From Mya arenaria (lineage: Eukaryota; Mollusca; Bivalvia; Myida; Myidae): a stretch of DNA of 64,000 nt. Each line of letters begins with the position of its first letter. Within the stretch, counting starts at the first letter, position 1. Under the pieces are notes generated by a model. That model was not told the origin of the DNA. It did not search any database and was given only the letters and a program-made list of their open reading frames with translations. This document shows positions 1 to 13,792 of this stretch, piece after piece. The DNA lies in NCBI RefSeq assembly GCF_026914265.1, contig NC_069135.1, positions 18,034,406 to 18,098,405 of the forward strand, given 5' to 3'. Both the position numbers and the translations under genes were made by a program.

Positions 1-715
1 CCTGAATGCATTTATATTGTTTTAATGTACATAGTGATTCCCCTGAATGCATTTATACTGTTCTAATGTATACAGTGATGCACCTGAATGCATTTATATT
101 GTTTTTATGCACATAGTGATTCCCCTGAATGCATTTATAGTGATAATATGTACATAGTGATTCCCCTGAATGCATTTATAGTGATAATATGTACATAGTG
201 ATTCCCCTGAATGCATTTTAGTGATAATATGTACATAGTGATTCCCCTGAATGCATTTATAGTGTTTAGTATGTACAAAGTGATGCCCCTGAATGCATTT
301 ATGGTGTTAATATGTACATAGTGATTTCCATAATTGCATTTATATTGATAATATTTACAGTAATATATTAAATGTAATACGAGTATGTTTATAATGATTC
401 CCCTGAATGCATTTATAATACGTATATGTATATTGTGGTTAGCATGAATAGATTTATAATACGTATATGTTTAATGTGGTAAGCATGAATGTATTTATAA
501 TACGTATATGTTTAATGTGGTTAGCATCAATGGATTTATAATACGTATATGTTTAATGTGGTTAGCATGAATGGAACTATAATACGTATATGTTTAATGT
601 GGTAAGCATGAATGGATTTATAATACGTATATGTTAATGTCGTTAGTATGAATGGATTTTTAATACGTATATGTTGAATGTGGTTAGCATGAATGGATTT
701 ATATTGCGTATATAA
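1..715. repeat. 41-bp minisatellite (two sub-blocks)
   Basis: Tandem array that runs off the left edge of the window. From 1 to about 420 the unit is 41 bp and starts CCTGAATGCATTTATA; copies at 124 and 165 are exactly 41 bp apart. From about 420 to 715 the array changes to a related unit of about 40 bp centred on ATACGTATATGTTTAATGTG. The first sub-block is the same family as the array at 18997-19405, so it marks the start of both duplicated cassettes. Confidence 0.93.
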
Positions 716-2327
716 ATGATTTCCCTAAATGTACTAGATGTACTAATATTGAATTTGTTAATTGACGTATGCCGGCCGTTAAAACAAACACAGCCTGATT
801 CTTCCGAACAGAAAAAATGAACAGTGTTTTTACAGCACACTACTACTTAAGCATGTGCTAGATAAAACCTTTTGTTGACCTTCCGTTTTTGTAAATGGCA
901 ATCTAAATAAATAGAAACTGCTGGTTTTATAATTTGTACTACTTTCTCTTTTCGGAATGTGTTTAGAGAGTCATTTTAGTAAGGGTGCATTGACGTTCAG
1001 ATTAGCTGTAAAAAGGCATATCCCTTCCTTCTGTTCAGCAAAGGAGTATTTTATCCTAGACCGAAACAAACAAATAACCCTTTATTGTAAAGAAAAGAAA
1101 GCACCAAAGTTCCCTTACGGTTAAGAATTTAACAGAAAAAACAACACTTCAATTGTCTTACTAATAACCAAAGTTAACAGCTTGTAAACAAATGTCCTTT
1201 GCATCATGTTTTTGGATAAAAAGGAATTGAAAACAAAAACAACAAAAGAAGTTTTTCGCATAAATATATATACATTTTTTTATCAAAAGCCATTAACATT
1301 TTACTACACAATTAACAATGTGATGTGATAAATTCTTTTCGAATAAGAAAGACATTCAATACAATAGTGAAACATATTGTTTGGAATTCATTTCCTGGCT
1401 ACAAAGTGCAAATCACTCTCTTAAAATAGAAATAATTACCACAAAGCTACAATGCATTGTTGATATTGCAGTCTGTCCGATTTTGACACAAAAACATACA
1501 TTTTGTAAACCATGATAAATTCTCGTAAAACTCACTCAACTTTTAATTACACATAATTTTGTTGCAACGGATGTTTGCATTATGCATGCTTTATTAAACC
1601 TCAAACAAAGACTATGATTTGTTTCATGTTTTGGTCATTCAAGGGACTTGTAAACTGTTTAAGGTCCTTAAACAATAAAACGATCATATGCTTATAGGCT
1701 AATATGTAGACACAACAAACCGGAACTATAGGATCGTCTTAGATATAACAGCACCAATACACATGGCTTTGTGATAGTACACAAACTATAAGAAAAAAAA
1801 TGCCATAAGACTTAACAATAGTCATATATAGAAACGCCTTCATGAGTTGATGGTAGTTCTCAACTATGGATTTTCTCAATACAAAATAAATTTAGGTTAC
1901 GTTTAAGGATTTAACTTGTTCCTGATAGCGCTTCATGTGAAATTGGCAAGCGCGTGGCCTCCTGCGTGCACACATCATGGGCACAAAAAACAAGAGATCA
2001 ATCCTCATATTTAAATTAGTAAACCTTCACGATTTAAAATTGATAATACCTTCTGTAGCTGAGAATGTTTTATTATCAACAACATACTTTTGTAACGTCG
2101 TATACCATTGGTAAAATGACGGGGCCCTAATAAAATCATGACGCAATATCAACATAAACAAAAATTTCATAACCCCTTGCGTTTTATATAATATAAAAGT
2201 GTGAAAACATTGACCAGACAACCTTTTGTAAAATGCAAGGATTATAGTGTTGCCATTTGTGCATTTTGTCAAAGGCCTTATGCTATTATATTACATTTCA
2301 GAAATCATTAAATAGACATAACTAAAG
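716..2327. other. Downstream flank of USP copy A, no gene seen
   Basis: AT-rich noncoding DNA. It aligns by eye along most of its length with 19406-21340 in the next cassette and more weakly with 41431-43080 in the third. Only short, unconvincing reading frames are present. Confidence 0.6.
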
Positions 2328-2333
2328 TTTATT
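2328..2333 (-). promoter_or_regulatory. Poly(A) signal AATAAA of USP copy A
   Basis: TTTATT on the plus strand reads AATAAA on the gene strand, about 90 bp past the USP copy A stop codon. This is a canonical position for 3'-end formation. It is a relic if the gene is dead. Confidence 0.4.
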
Positions 2334-2423
2334 AATATTATTTTAGGTGCTATATGACAATTTGTAACAACCATAAGTAACACAAACTTTTACATAATCA
2401 TACACTCAAAGGACGAGCGGGCA

Positions 2424-4952
2424 CTATCGGTGAAGCGCTGTATTCCTTACAACGAGAACAGGCACGTGCGAGTGGTGGATAATGTAATCGCTGACGGAGC
2501 CGAGAAATGTTTTCCGGATTGTTGCAAATTCGCGCGTGCCGGGGACCACGACATCACTCTTATCTTCCTTTGCGATTTTGCAAACAACCTCGCCTGGTTT
2601 TCCTTGACCAGTCCGGAACTTTCCTATCAGCTGTTTGGAAAATAACAACACACTTCATTACTGAATTATATGAAAATGGGAAGGAAGAAAATAACTGCGA
2701 AATGCAATGATTTAAAAGGTTTGTACGTGTAGCTATTAACTATCAGCACCTTTATTTGAATGAAATTGTGAACACTTTTTCGACACTCGATCTAATAATT
2801 GTCACTTGAATATCGCGTTTTTTGTTCCGGCTTACCTTACTTTTCTGTACAATTTCTTTGTACTTGTTCTCTAGGGCTATCACTTTCTTTGTTAGCTTCA
2901 TCAGCATCTGATCAACAACTGCCGGGCCTAGGGAGAAATAGAGACAAGGAAGTATTTGCCCCTTGCAAAATAATGTGCCATAAAAAGTATTTATTATTTA
3001 TAAATATCAAATATAAAAACACAACCAACTTTGTATTGCTCAAAGAGTAAATTTTCACACTAAAACACCCCCCGAATTCAAATTAAAGACAGTTTACTTG
3101 AATTGTGAACCGATTTCCAAATAGTTTAAGCTACGTTTTTGTTTTACGTTCACATTTTAATAACATTTGTACAATGAAAACATATTGGCCATGGAGAAAT
3201 CATACATTTCTGGAGTGTGTATAAGCACGACATAGTCATCTGGTCGCATCACGTTGTCAAAGTACTCTGAAACAATCACGGGAAACATTACCAGCACACG
3301 CAAATATTAAGACTTGGCAAAAACGTATTACCAGATAAAATGTCGCTGATTAGCCACAAAAATGATTCAATCTGGTTTGCGATTAATTGGGGGATTTTTT
3401 CTACAGCAGATTGATGAATGTCAGACAGCTTGCTGCTGTGTGTTTTTATTTTGTCGGGCAGATGATGCACGGCTTTCGTAGCAGCAATAAGCTTTCAAAA
3501 TTGTTCAAAAATCCAATTCACGAGCTTTTCTTTAGAGAATGCGAGCATTTTGGTGTTCCCCAAGTTACAGCAATAATTCAGATTTTGCTGATCAGCTGCC
3601 CTATTGTGATGCCGTTCAAATGCAATTCAAATGTTGAAATAATAATCATGGAAAACTAATTATTATCGAACCTTGAAAAGACATAAACTATTTAGATCTG
3701 AACTATTCTATATTGTACTGAGAATTTATTTCTGGCTTTTGTTTTATTTATAGCATAAAATGCGAAAAAAAAGTTTATAAAATAACAGCTTGGATTATAA
3801 GCCGGTTTGTTTTGATTTCCATTAGCATCCCAGCACTAGGAAAAGAATAAAAAGAAGAGTATAATAGTAATATTTATGATTATAATACTGAAAATGAAAA
3901 ATAGAGGGGATGGTTAACAAACGTAGTAACAAAACAAGGCTTTTCACTAGATCGAACCTTTTCACTAAGGTCCTTTAGAATACGGTCCAGACAATCAATA
4001 AGACAGCAAACTTTTGGATATAATAGTCCTTGTCCTTTTTGTCAGAATTCTCCATTTTACGCCAAGTAACCTCTGTTAGTTACAAAATATATGTACCAGT
4101 ATTAAAACATCTCCATATATATAGAAAGAAATAGCGTCTCTTTTTTAAACTTCAATGTTTAATTTATACTTACACGAAGAAAATATTCATTATTTGTGGT
4201 CAATAATAAGTGTTATTCAATTGCAAGAAAACAATTTGTCGAAACCTTTTATTTAATTGATATCATTGTGTACAACGCATTGAATCTAACTTACTGATGT
4301 ATCAAATCGCGTACGAGACATGCATCTCTCACATTTTTGCGTATTTTTTCATTCGATATTACTGGGTTTGTCTACCATGTAAATACCAGTGAATCTAAAT
4401 ATAACGTCGATATGTGTAACTGCACTGTTCACGGGATTTTCACTTTCCAAATATGCACACTGTTAAACCCTCATACGATATATTTAATCAGGTCAAACTC
4501 AGCAGGAGCGAAATATTCTTTTAATCATGTCAATGATTTATTTTCGGTGTTATATTAACTCGTATTGCCAATCTTAGGCTTATTTTGAGGAAATACTGTA
4601 TTTGCCGATTTGGGGACCATCTTGTGTCTAGTCCCTCTAATATACATCGCGATAGTATTATATATTATTTTTATTAAAACACGTACGTACGCACAAACGC
4701 ACGCACGAAAGCAAGATGAAAAAACACGTATCTTCGTATATTGTTGTCAAGCATAAACAAATCGATTGTATAATACACACAGAGAAAAAAATATTCGTCT
4801 TCAAGACGGAAGAATGCAGGAGACTCACGATGAAAAAGGTCTCTTCCACGAAAATACTCACATTGAAGTGCCTGTTTTGAATGTTCACTTTCGTCAATAC
4901 CAAAGGCAACCTTCCTTTTATGGTTTTTACTGTCCAATTGTTGTTCTGCCAT
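2424..4952 (-). pseudogene. Universal stress protein (UspA-type) copy A, inactivated
   Basis: Four exons match the intact copies B and C: exon 1 4862-4952, exon 2 3186-3266, exon 3 2836-2927, exon 4 2424-2630. Two changes argue that it is dead. The exon 1/2 junction codon, Trp in B and C, reads TAG here. The exon 2 donor, GT in B and C, is AT at 3185-3184. Exon 4 stays open, but the ATP-binding signature G-x2-G-x9-G-S has lost its second Gly (GTREFATIRKTFLGS). Exon 1 is nearly identical to that of copy B, so inactivation is probably recent. An exon-skipping product or a noncoding transcript remains possible. Exon 4 differs from copy B at about 25 of 207 bases. Confidence 0.85.
3510..3662. other. 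Strongly conserved block in USP intron 1 (copy A)
   Basis: About 150 bp of intron 1 differ from the matching block in copy B (22460-22613) at only about 3 positions. Exon 4 of the same pair differs by about 12 percent. A more decayed version lies at 44290-44455 in copy C. It could be a cis-regulatory element or the product of recent gene conversion. Small reading frames through it are shared because the DNA is shared. Confidence 0.5.
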
Positions 4953-5175
4953 AATTCCTTCGTATAATATCCTTTCTAACAGCAAACACGTTCTACCACA
5001 AGGCCCAGTTGTTCTTAGAATTTTCAATGATATCCTGCCTAATGCTGACTGCTCACTGATATTCTGTATTAAGAGTCTAACGAAAGTTCTTGCCCGATTA
5101 AACAGCTCTGTGGTGATTCTAAAAATAAGATCGACTCGCCTTCGATGTGCACATTCAAATAGGTTGTAATCAAAC
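4953..5175 (-). promoter_or_regulatory. USP copy A 5' UTR and promoter block
   Basis: About 200 bp directly upstream of the start codon are conserved in all three USP copies. On the gene strand positions 5089-5082 read GAACTTTC, a two-unit GAAnnTTC match to the heat-shock element core; copy B has it too. The start site cannot be placed from sequence alone. Confidence 0.45.
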
Positions 5176-6830
<1,655 letters not shown>

Positions 6831-7790
6831 TACAGATGCCGCCTAGTACTTAAATGTAATGGCATCGTGGTGGAGAGGGGAGTAGAATGTCTTATCTGGC
6901 AGACCCTCAGTTTATATCACAGATGCCGCCAAGTGCTTAAATGTAATAACATCGTGGTGGAAAGGGGAATGGTATGGCATAACAAGCTGACCATCAGTTA
7001 CTATCACAGAAGCCGCCCAGGACTTATATGTTATGCCATCGTGGTGGAAAGGGGAGTGGTAAGGATTAACAAGCTTACCCTCAGTTTATATCACAGATGC
7101 CGCCAAGTATTTAAATGTAATGACATCGTGGTGGAAAGGGGAGTGGTATGGCCTAACAAGCTGACCCTCAGTTTATATCACAGATGCCGCCCAGTACTTA
7201 AATATAATGGAATCATTGTGGAGAGGGGAGAATAATGTCTTATCTGGCAGACCCTCAGTTTATATCACAGATGCCGCCCAGTACTTAAATGTAATGACAT
7301 CGTCGCGGAGAGGGGAGTGGTATGGCTTAACAAGCTGACCCTCAGTTTATATCACAGATGCCGCCCAGTATATAATGGAATGACATCGTGGTGGAGAGGG
7401 GAGTGGAATAGCTTATCTGGCTGACCCTCAGTTTATATCACAGATGTCGCCCAGTATTAGAATAAAATGACATCGTGGTTGAAAGGGGAGTGGAATGGCG
7501 TATCCGGCTGATCCTCAGTTTATGTTACATACGCCTCTCAGTAGTTCCCAGTATAGCGTGAATGAAATGGTCCCGTGGTGGAAAGGCCAGAAAATTGCAT
7601 GTCTAGCTTACCCTTAGTTTATAATACAGACATTTATCTAATACTTTAATAAAATGACGATTGAAAAAAAAGTCTAAAATAATAGCATGTCTTCAAGGCC
7701 GTCAGTTTAAATCACCGACATTTCCAAATACATAAATAGAATGACAATGGGGTGAGAGGTGATTATAATGGCTTACCTACGGTTCGAACG
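6831..7790. repeat. 87-bp minisatellite (VNTR)
   Basis: Tandem units of about 87 bp containing CAGATGCCGCC, CATCGTGGTGGA and GACCCTCAGTTTATATCA. About seven good copies run to roughly 7500, then degenerate copies to about 7790. Because 87 is a multiple of three, a 153-codon frame runs through the array; it has no gene features. The matching place in unit 2 (25640-25990) has only a few decayed units, so the array expanded in unit 1. Confidence 0.93.
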
Positions 7791-8189
7791 CGGTATGGGA
7801 AAATAAATAAACATCCGTGCCATGAATAAATATACCTATACTCCTGTTGTATATTTAGAAAAATGTAGTATTTAAAACTTTATATATGGAACTGAAATGT
7901 GCTACTGCATGTTAATCGAACTTTCAGTTATGAAAGTGGTTTGCCTGTCCAAACATGTAAATATTCTTTCAAATATCAGTTACCTTTTCATAACTGATTG
8001 GTCCCGTTTCTCCGGTGTCAGGTGCATTTCATAAAGTTTTTACTTTACTTATATATTGCCATGAATTGTGTAATGTAGGATGCCTCCACTCAAGAGTTAG
8101 TTTGTCTCAATGAATAAGACCATTATACATTACATTTATTATTTATAGTTCACTGTGCTAATTCTAATTTTTACATTTTACATTTTTAC
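7791..8189. other. Spacer shared with unit 2
   Basis: Noncoding stretch that aligns by eye with 25990-26345. The match ends where the foldback element starts, consistent with insertion after the duplication or loss from unit 2. Confidence 0.5.
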
Positions 8190-10225
8190 ATTACCGTTAA
8201 GCATTTTTACCAAAGTACTGTTGGCAAACGATAATAATTTAGTCCATATAAAGGGTCCGTATATAAACAGCCGCTTCAGAGTCATTTGACGTTGTTGTTT
8301 TTTTTGCCTGCTTAGGTTAAGGTGGAACGCGGCCCCGAGTGACTTTCGAGTTAATGTCTTAAAATTTGTATACAAAAAAACCAGTGTATGCCAAATAAGG
8401 GACTGCTTTTTACATTTTCAATATTTGAAACAGTTTTGAAGCTACGAGTCTTACCATTGACTTCAATATTGATACGTCTTTCATTTCTTTCCAGCTACAA
8501 TAACCGATATTTTTATACTTTATTTTACCGCTGTAAAATTTCCTCCGCAAATGCGTCTTGAGAAAACGTTCATTGACATGCATTTTGCTTTCTCTTGTTT
8601 TACGTATTTTATTTTTAATGCGTATATTTTATTGCCAAGGGAACGACGGCGCGGTTTTTCGCTGAAAAAGTTCGCCTATCTTTAATTTTTGAAAACGTTT
8701 ATTTAATTTAAGATTTTTTTTTTAAATGTTTCTTTTTTTTATTTATTTATTTCAATTACCCTGACATCAAGAAATGTTTACCTGATCGACTTCGTTATTG
8801 CGCAATATTATTATTATATACAACAAACAGTGCATTGATTTACAAAATTAAACATCATTTTACTGCACTTATAACACAAAAACTTTTAAGTTCATCATTC
8901 AAACCATTTGAAATTTAAATGTTATCTGATAACGCGTGGTTTTGTATGTTGCTTGCGTGAGTTTGTGTCGGCGTGTGCACAAGTATGAGGGCGTATAAGT
9001 GCGTAGATGTGAACTATAACAACCGTAACAAGATGAGATTATGAATACGATTCATTGTGTTCTCTTAAAGTCAGTGATATTCTAACTGAATCTTGCTGTA
9101 GAAACGTCAACAGAAAAAAAGATCAAACACATTACACAATGCTTAATATTTTAGTGTGTTTCATGTTAAGGCTGTTGTAAGGTTCAATTTTTACCCCGTT
9201 GAATATTGAACCGAGGATTCATTTTTACTGTAATACAAATGACGGATCAGTTTTAACTTTAAAAACACGACCCCCCCCCCCCTTCCCACCGTTAATGACT
9301 GACTTGTCGTCGCATAACAAATGACCCTCGTTGAAAGTTGATCGAAGTTTATATATATCAATACCAAACTTGGTTCATCATATTGGCATTTTTAATTGAA
9401 TTGATCAATTGTATATGTTGTGGATTTTTTTCATATAACGACAATTGACGTAAGAGGGTTGTAACTTTGGAGCACACTCGTTTCACATTCACCACTCAGA
9501 AGCGAATTTAAACTAATTATCTATCCCAACGAACATTTTAACAATTTTTAGTCAGGATGGAGTATTAAAGCGTATTGTATTTACATTTGTTCTCAAAAAT
9601 TGACATGAAAAAGGAAACTTGGAAGGGGGGTGTTCGTTAATTGTTTGCCACAATTTTTTTATATCAGGCGATTTGTAATAAAAATTTGATTAAATATGAT
9701 TAAAAAAAACTAAAATTAATTGAACAGTTGTTTTTTGTTTTTTTAAATGTAGGGAGAACTATTTTCAGCGAGATACGACGCCGTTATTTCCGCGAAATTT
9801 ACGTTTTTGACCCATTAAAAATAATATACATTAAACAATAGAGAGGAAAATAGATGTCCTTGGACAAGACACACTTTAGAAAGAAATATCACTCATTTAA
9901 CAAAGACTAGATGAAAATATCGGTTTTTGTAGCTGGATCGCAAAACAAATGACAGACGTCTCAATATTGACGAAATTGGTATATTTTGATACCTCGTAGC
10001 TTCAAAATGTTTCGAATATTGAAAATGTAAAAAACAGTCTCTGATAATTTTAATATATTAACTAGAAGATTCGCTTAGGGTCGCGTTCCACCTTAACATA
10101 AGTAAGCAATGAAACGTCAAATGACTCTGAAGCGGCTGTTTACATGTGGAACCTTTAAATGGACAAACTATTTAGTGCGTATTGTTTGCCAACATAAAGA
10201 TAGTAACAATACTTGACATTGGTGC
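8190..10225. mobile_element. Foldback DNA element with arms of about 550 bp
   Basis: The left arm (about 8190-8760) and right arm (about 9680-10225) are inverted copies. Landmarks are GTTGGCAAAC, AACAGCCGCTTCAGAGTCAT, GGTGGAACGCG, CATTTTCAATATT and GAAGCTACGAG on the left, each found reverse-complemented on the right in opposite order. Similarity weakens towards the centre, and about 0.9 kb of AT-rich DNA with no transposase frame separates the arms. It looks like a non-autonomous foldback transposon. Superfamily and target duplication could not be fixed. It is absent from the matching place in unit 2. Confidence 0.82.
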
Positions 10226-10719
10226 GCAAAATATCAGTCACCTTTTTTTAATAAGGTGCTTTATACGTTAATTTTGCCAGTTGTACATACGTATAGATAA
10301 TGGTGACATCGGCCAGTTGTCCCAATCTCATTTTCACCTTAGAGCAGATGGTAATTAAAAGTAAGGGGCAGTTGGAGCTAGCATTGACAGTTTTATAATC
10401 AAAATCCAGTTTTTTATCGTATCGCGGTTTGAACTTAAGCAATAGACACATTCCGATTTAAAACATAATTATGAAGACAATTCCATTTCAAACGACTAAC
10501 ATTTCAGTGATACGTTGACATTTACATGTTTAGTTTCGTATTCGAAATCCAGTTAAGCGTTATGCTGTTTGGCGTTAGGCGTCAGACACATAGCGGTTTG
10601 TAACATCTTGAATTGCTAGCCAGATACAGACAATGGCTATTCAAAATATATGAAAAACGAAATGTAAATTACGTTTTAACTCTTTCATTGAACGAATTAA
10701 AAAAACATGTTTAGAATGT
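10226..10719. other. Spacer, nothing recognised
   Basis: AT-rich DNA between the foldback element and the SINE, with no exon or repeat signature seen. Confidence 0.45.
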
Positions 10720-10966
10720 AGTGTAATAGATTATAAATCAAGCATACAAATGTAAACAAATTGTAAGTTTCATTTTTAAACCGAATGACGCTCAATACTT
10801 GAACGTGGCTGGTGTAGATAAATACTCCAAAATTTCCACTGCCACTTCGCGAACGCCTAGTGCCATGCACAGTAACTACTGATACCAATTTTAACGTTTT
10901 TCGGTATGGAACCCGGAACCTTCTGCACCCGGTGTGATCGCTCTACAACTAAGCTGTCGGGACGGT
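10720..10966 (-). mobile_element. tRNA-derived SINE
   Basis: On the minus strand the head (10966 to about 10902) resembles a tRNA gene: an A-box-like AGCTTAGTTGTAGAGCG, then CACCGGGTGCAGAAGGTTCC and a B-box-like GGTTCCGGGTTCCATACC. A body of about 180 bp follows, containing TGGCACTAGGCGTTCGCGAA. There is no proper cloverleaf, so it is not a working tRNA gene. No such head was seen at the matching place in unit 2. Family unassigned. Confidence 0.6.
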
Positions 10967-13792
10967 CTTTACATGACGGACTGTATCCCTAAATGGCAAT
11001 ACAATACTTTGAACCATAATACGTCTTTAACTCAGTTTTACGAAACATACATATGCACCTTCAAAAAATGCATACTAACAATAATATGCTCTTTTGATCA
11101 GAATGGTTTAACACACACACACACACGCGCGCGCGCGCACGCGCACATACATAGGTACGCACGCACGCACACATGCTCGCCCGCACGCACACACACACAC
11201 ACATTATTTGGTTTTACAACATTTGGAATGGCACATCGCTATTTCAAGAACTTTAGAATGATAACAAATGAAACTTTCCACAAGATACATGTATTATAAT
11301 ACCGATTCTCTTTGTTCAATATTGGGTTCATTTTACCACTTGTATGGTAATCTATATTTCGAGGTTTATATTTTCATAAACTTTACATTCACTATCAACT
11401 TTCTCACCGTTGGACATTATAAATTAACATTTCATCAATTGTGTTTACGCCTTAGATTTTCAAAAACATCATAGCTTTGACCAATAACTCTCACAAGCTG
11501 GGATCATTTTAAAATTGTGTCATTAGGACTGTAAAAACCATGGAGATATACACCTGTCTCGTCCACTCTCTTGTTTCTCAGCTTCATAGCCCTACTCCCA
11601 TTTTACCAAACTGAAAAAAGGAAGCCGATATTCATCAAGACTAATAATCGACTCATCTCGTGTAGAACTCACATCTGCCAATTTATTCTTATAAGTAACA
11701 GAAATTTAGCGAGCGCAGGGAAGCTGCAGGCCAAGAAAGCTCGCACCATTTTCTATAGATTGCCAAAATAAACTCTAGCTTATTTTATATTTGCACTAGT
11801 TTGACCCACTAGCTCCACCATTTGTGTAGTCACTTGGTATTTTAGCGCCAAAGTTAAACCGCCCTTCCACAATTTAAATGTCGATGAATTGTGGCCTTAT
11901 CACAGGGGAATCGCACACCACCGTTGCCGTTGGTGAAGCGAGAAAATTGTTCTGTAAACAAATATTTTGACCAGGAGAGGTAATTGGTCAGCTTTGACTC
12001 ATTCTTATGAAAATTTTAAGCATTTCTTTGAAAAACGGGGAACTTGATTCGATACGTGTTGGATTTATCTGCACGCTGGTATAATATGAGACCAATATAT
12101 CAAAACATCGTTGAGTTATGACGAACATTCCGGCAATGAACCGAGTGAAATTCAACGAGAGGCAAATTGTATTTCGATTTTCTTGCAGTATTTAGTTTAT
12201 TCTCGTATTTTATTACTGCAATAACAAATAATTCATTCCGTTGTTTATTCCCAGTGACTGGTTTAACACTAAAAGGTGTTTTAAGAAAAATGCAAGCCAA
12301 TATTTTACAGTAGGGGTTGTGCTACGGGTGTGAAGGTTGCGCAAGATAACATTTATTAACGTTATCCAATGGAATCACATGTTAAATGTACTTATTCCGG
12401 TCAGGTGATCGACCGTTCGTCTACAGCATTACAGCATTATTAAACACAATCGCAAAAATTGGCATTACTGATCATCGAAATAAAAAGTATGTAAAACGCA
12501 ACTTGAGTCAAGATTATCATGGAATCATAAAGGTTAACAAAGTAAGATAAAACACTCGTTTATTTACAGAGAGTCTATTGGTAGTGTTTAAAACACAGAA
12601 TTTAACATAAGTTTAACAACAGATATTACATGTTGACTGTCTCAAAAGCAATTATATATATTTTTTTAAGCTTATACGCGAATGTCCATCTTTGGTAAAC
12701 ATGCTAAACTTTCCGGAAGTGAAAAGAATTATAAATAACAATACAATTTGTATTAACAGTATTGACCTTTGATAACAAAGTTGACAGCTTAGGACCTTTC
12801 AAATACAAAGCAAACAGGAAGCCCCTTGGAGGACTTTGGCTTGCTTTGAATGCAAAACTGAAGCATGTAATCACTTTAACTGATAAAACTCGGAGATGCA
12901 GATGTCAATATACACAATTAAAAGCTAACAAAATGTATTATATGACATAAATAATAAATAAATTATAAACAACTCAATCAACAATTGAAGTTAAAGAATA
13001 CATTTTACAGTCAACTTTTCATAAATGTACGGAATAAATGTCCTTTCCTCATTAATTTTGGTGTTCAAATTTCGTTCACTAAATATATTTGGTGGGAACT
13101 GGAATTTTTGGTGGGTCCAGGGGAAAGTCAGTAGGATGGTGTCACAGAAGATAGAGAAATATTAATAATTGCTGAACTGCTGCTTAGCACAAAGGAGATA
13201 TAGTCTTGAAGCAGGGCATTCTTCAGGGTAGTGAGAAAACAACTACCACAAGCATTACCCATGAAGTCTGGCTAACGATTTAGATGTGCTTTGCCTTGTT
13301 ATTGCAGAAAAGACCCTGGGTACTCTGAAGTAAAAATAAAATTACCACAGCTAAGTGTTGACTTCGGCATTGAAGTCACTTACTAGTACAACACCAAAAT
13401 AATGAAAACGAAGTTAAATAATTAAGCCTGTTTATATTGATAGTGAACACGTTTGTGTTTTAGACCTCATCTTAAATACTAAATTTTAAACAAAACGAGA
13501 CTGACCAAGGATTAGACACGAACCTTTTACTTGTTTCTTCGACAATTCCTAAACTTAAGCTGGCTTTGGTCAAAGAAATTTATTTAAGCGCATTATTTGC
13601 CTCAGAAAGATATATCTTTTAAACTCATATATGCTAACAGTGAAACGAATATTTCACTTCTTATATCAAACGTTGAAAACTGACCTAGCAAATGTTTTAT
13701 AATTATGCCAAAATCTTGTTTTAATATTGTTTCAATGACAATCAAAGCTCAAGCACCCCTTTAAGTATTTGCTTTTTTACTAACACTTACCC
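10967..13792. other. Spacer downstream of receptor copy 1, with CA microsatellite
   Basis: Noncoding. A (CA/CG)n microsatellite lies at about 11110-11205. The stretch 10970-11990 aligns with 29860-30665, about 12400-12540 aligns with 31780-31860, and about 12540-13790 aligns with 33825-34690. The last two blocks are adjacent here but about 2 kb apart in unit 2. No exon recognised. Confidence 0.6.

Noticed and set aside
10934-11299. His/Arg/Thr-rich 121-codon frame
   Set aside because: It is driven by the (CA)n/(CG)n microsatellite.
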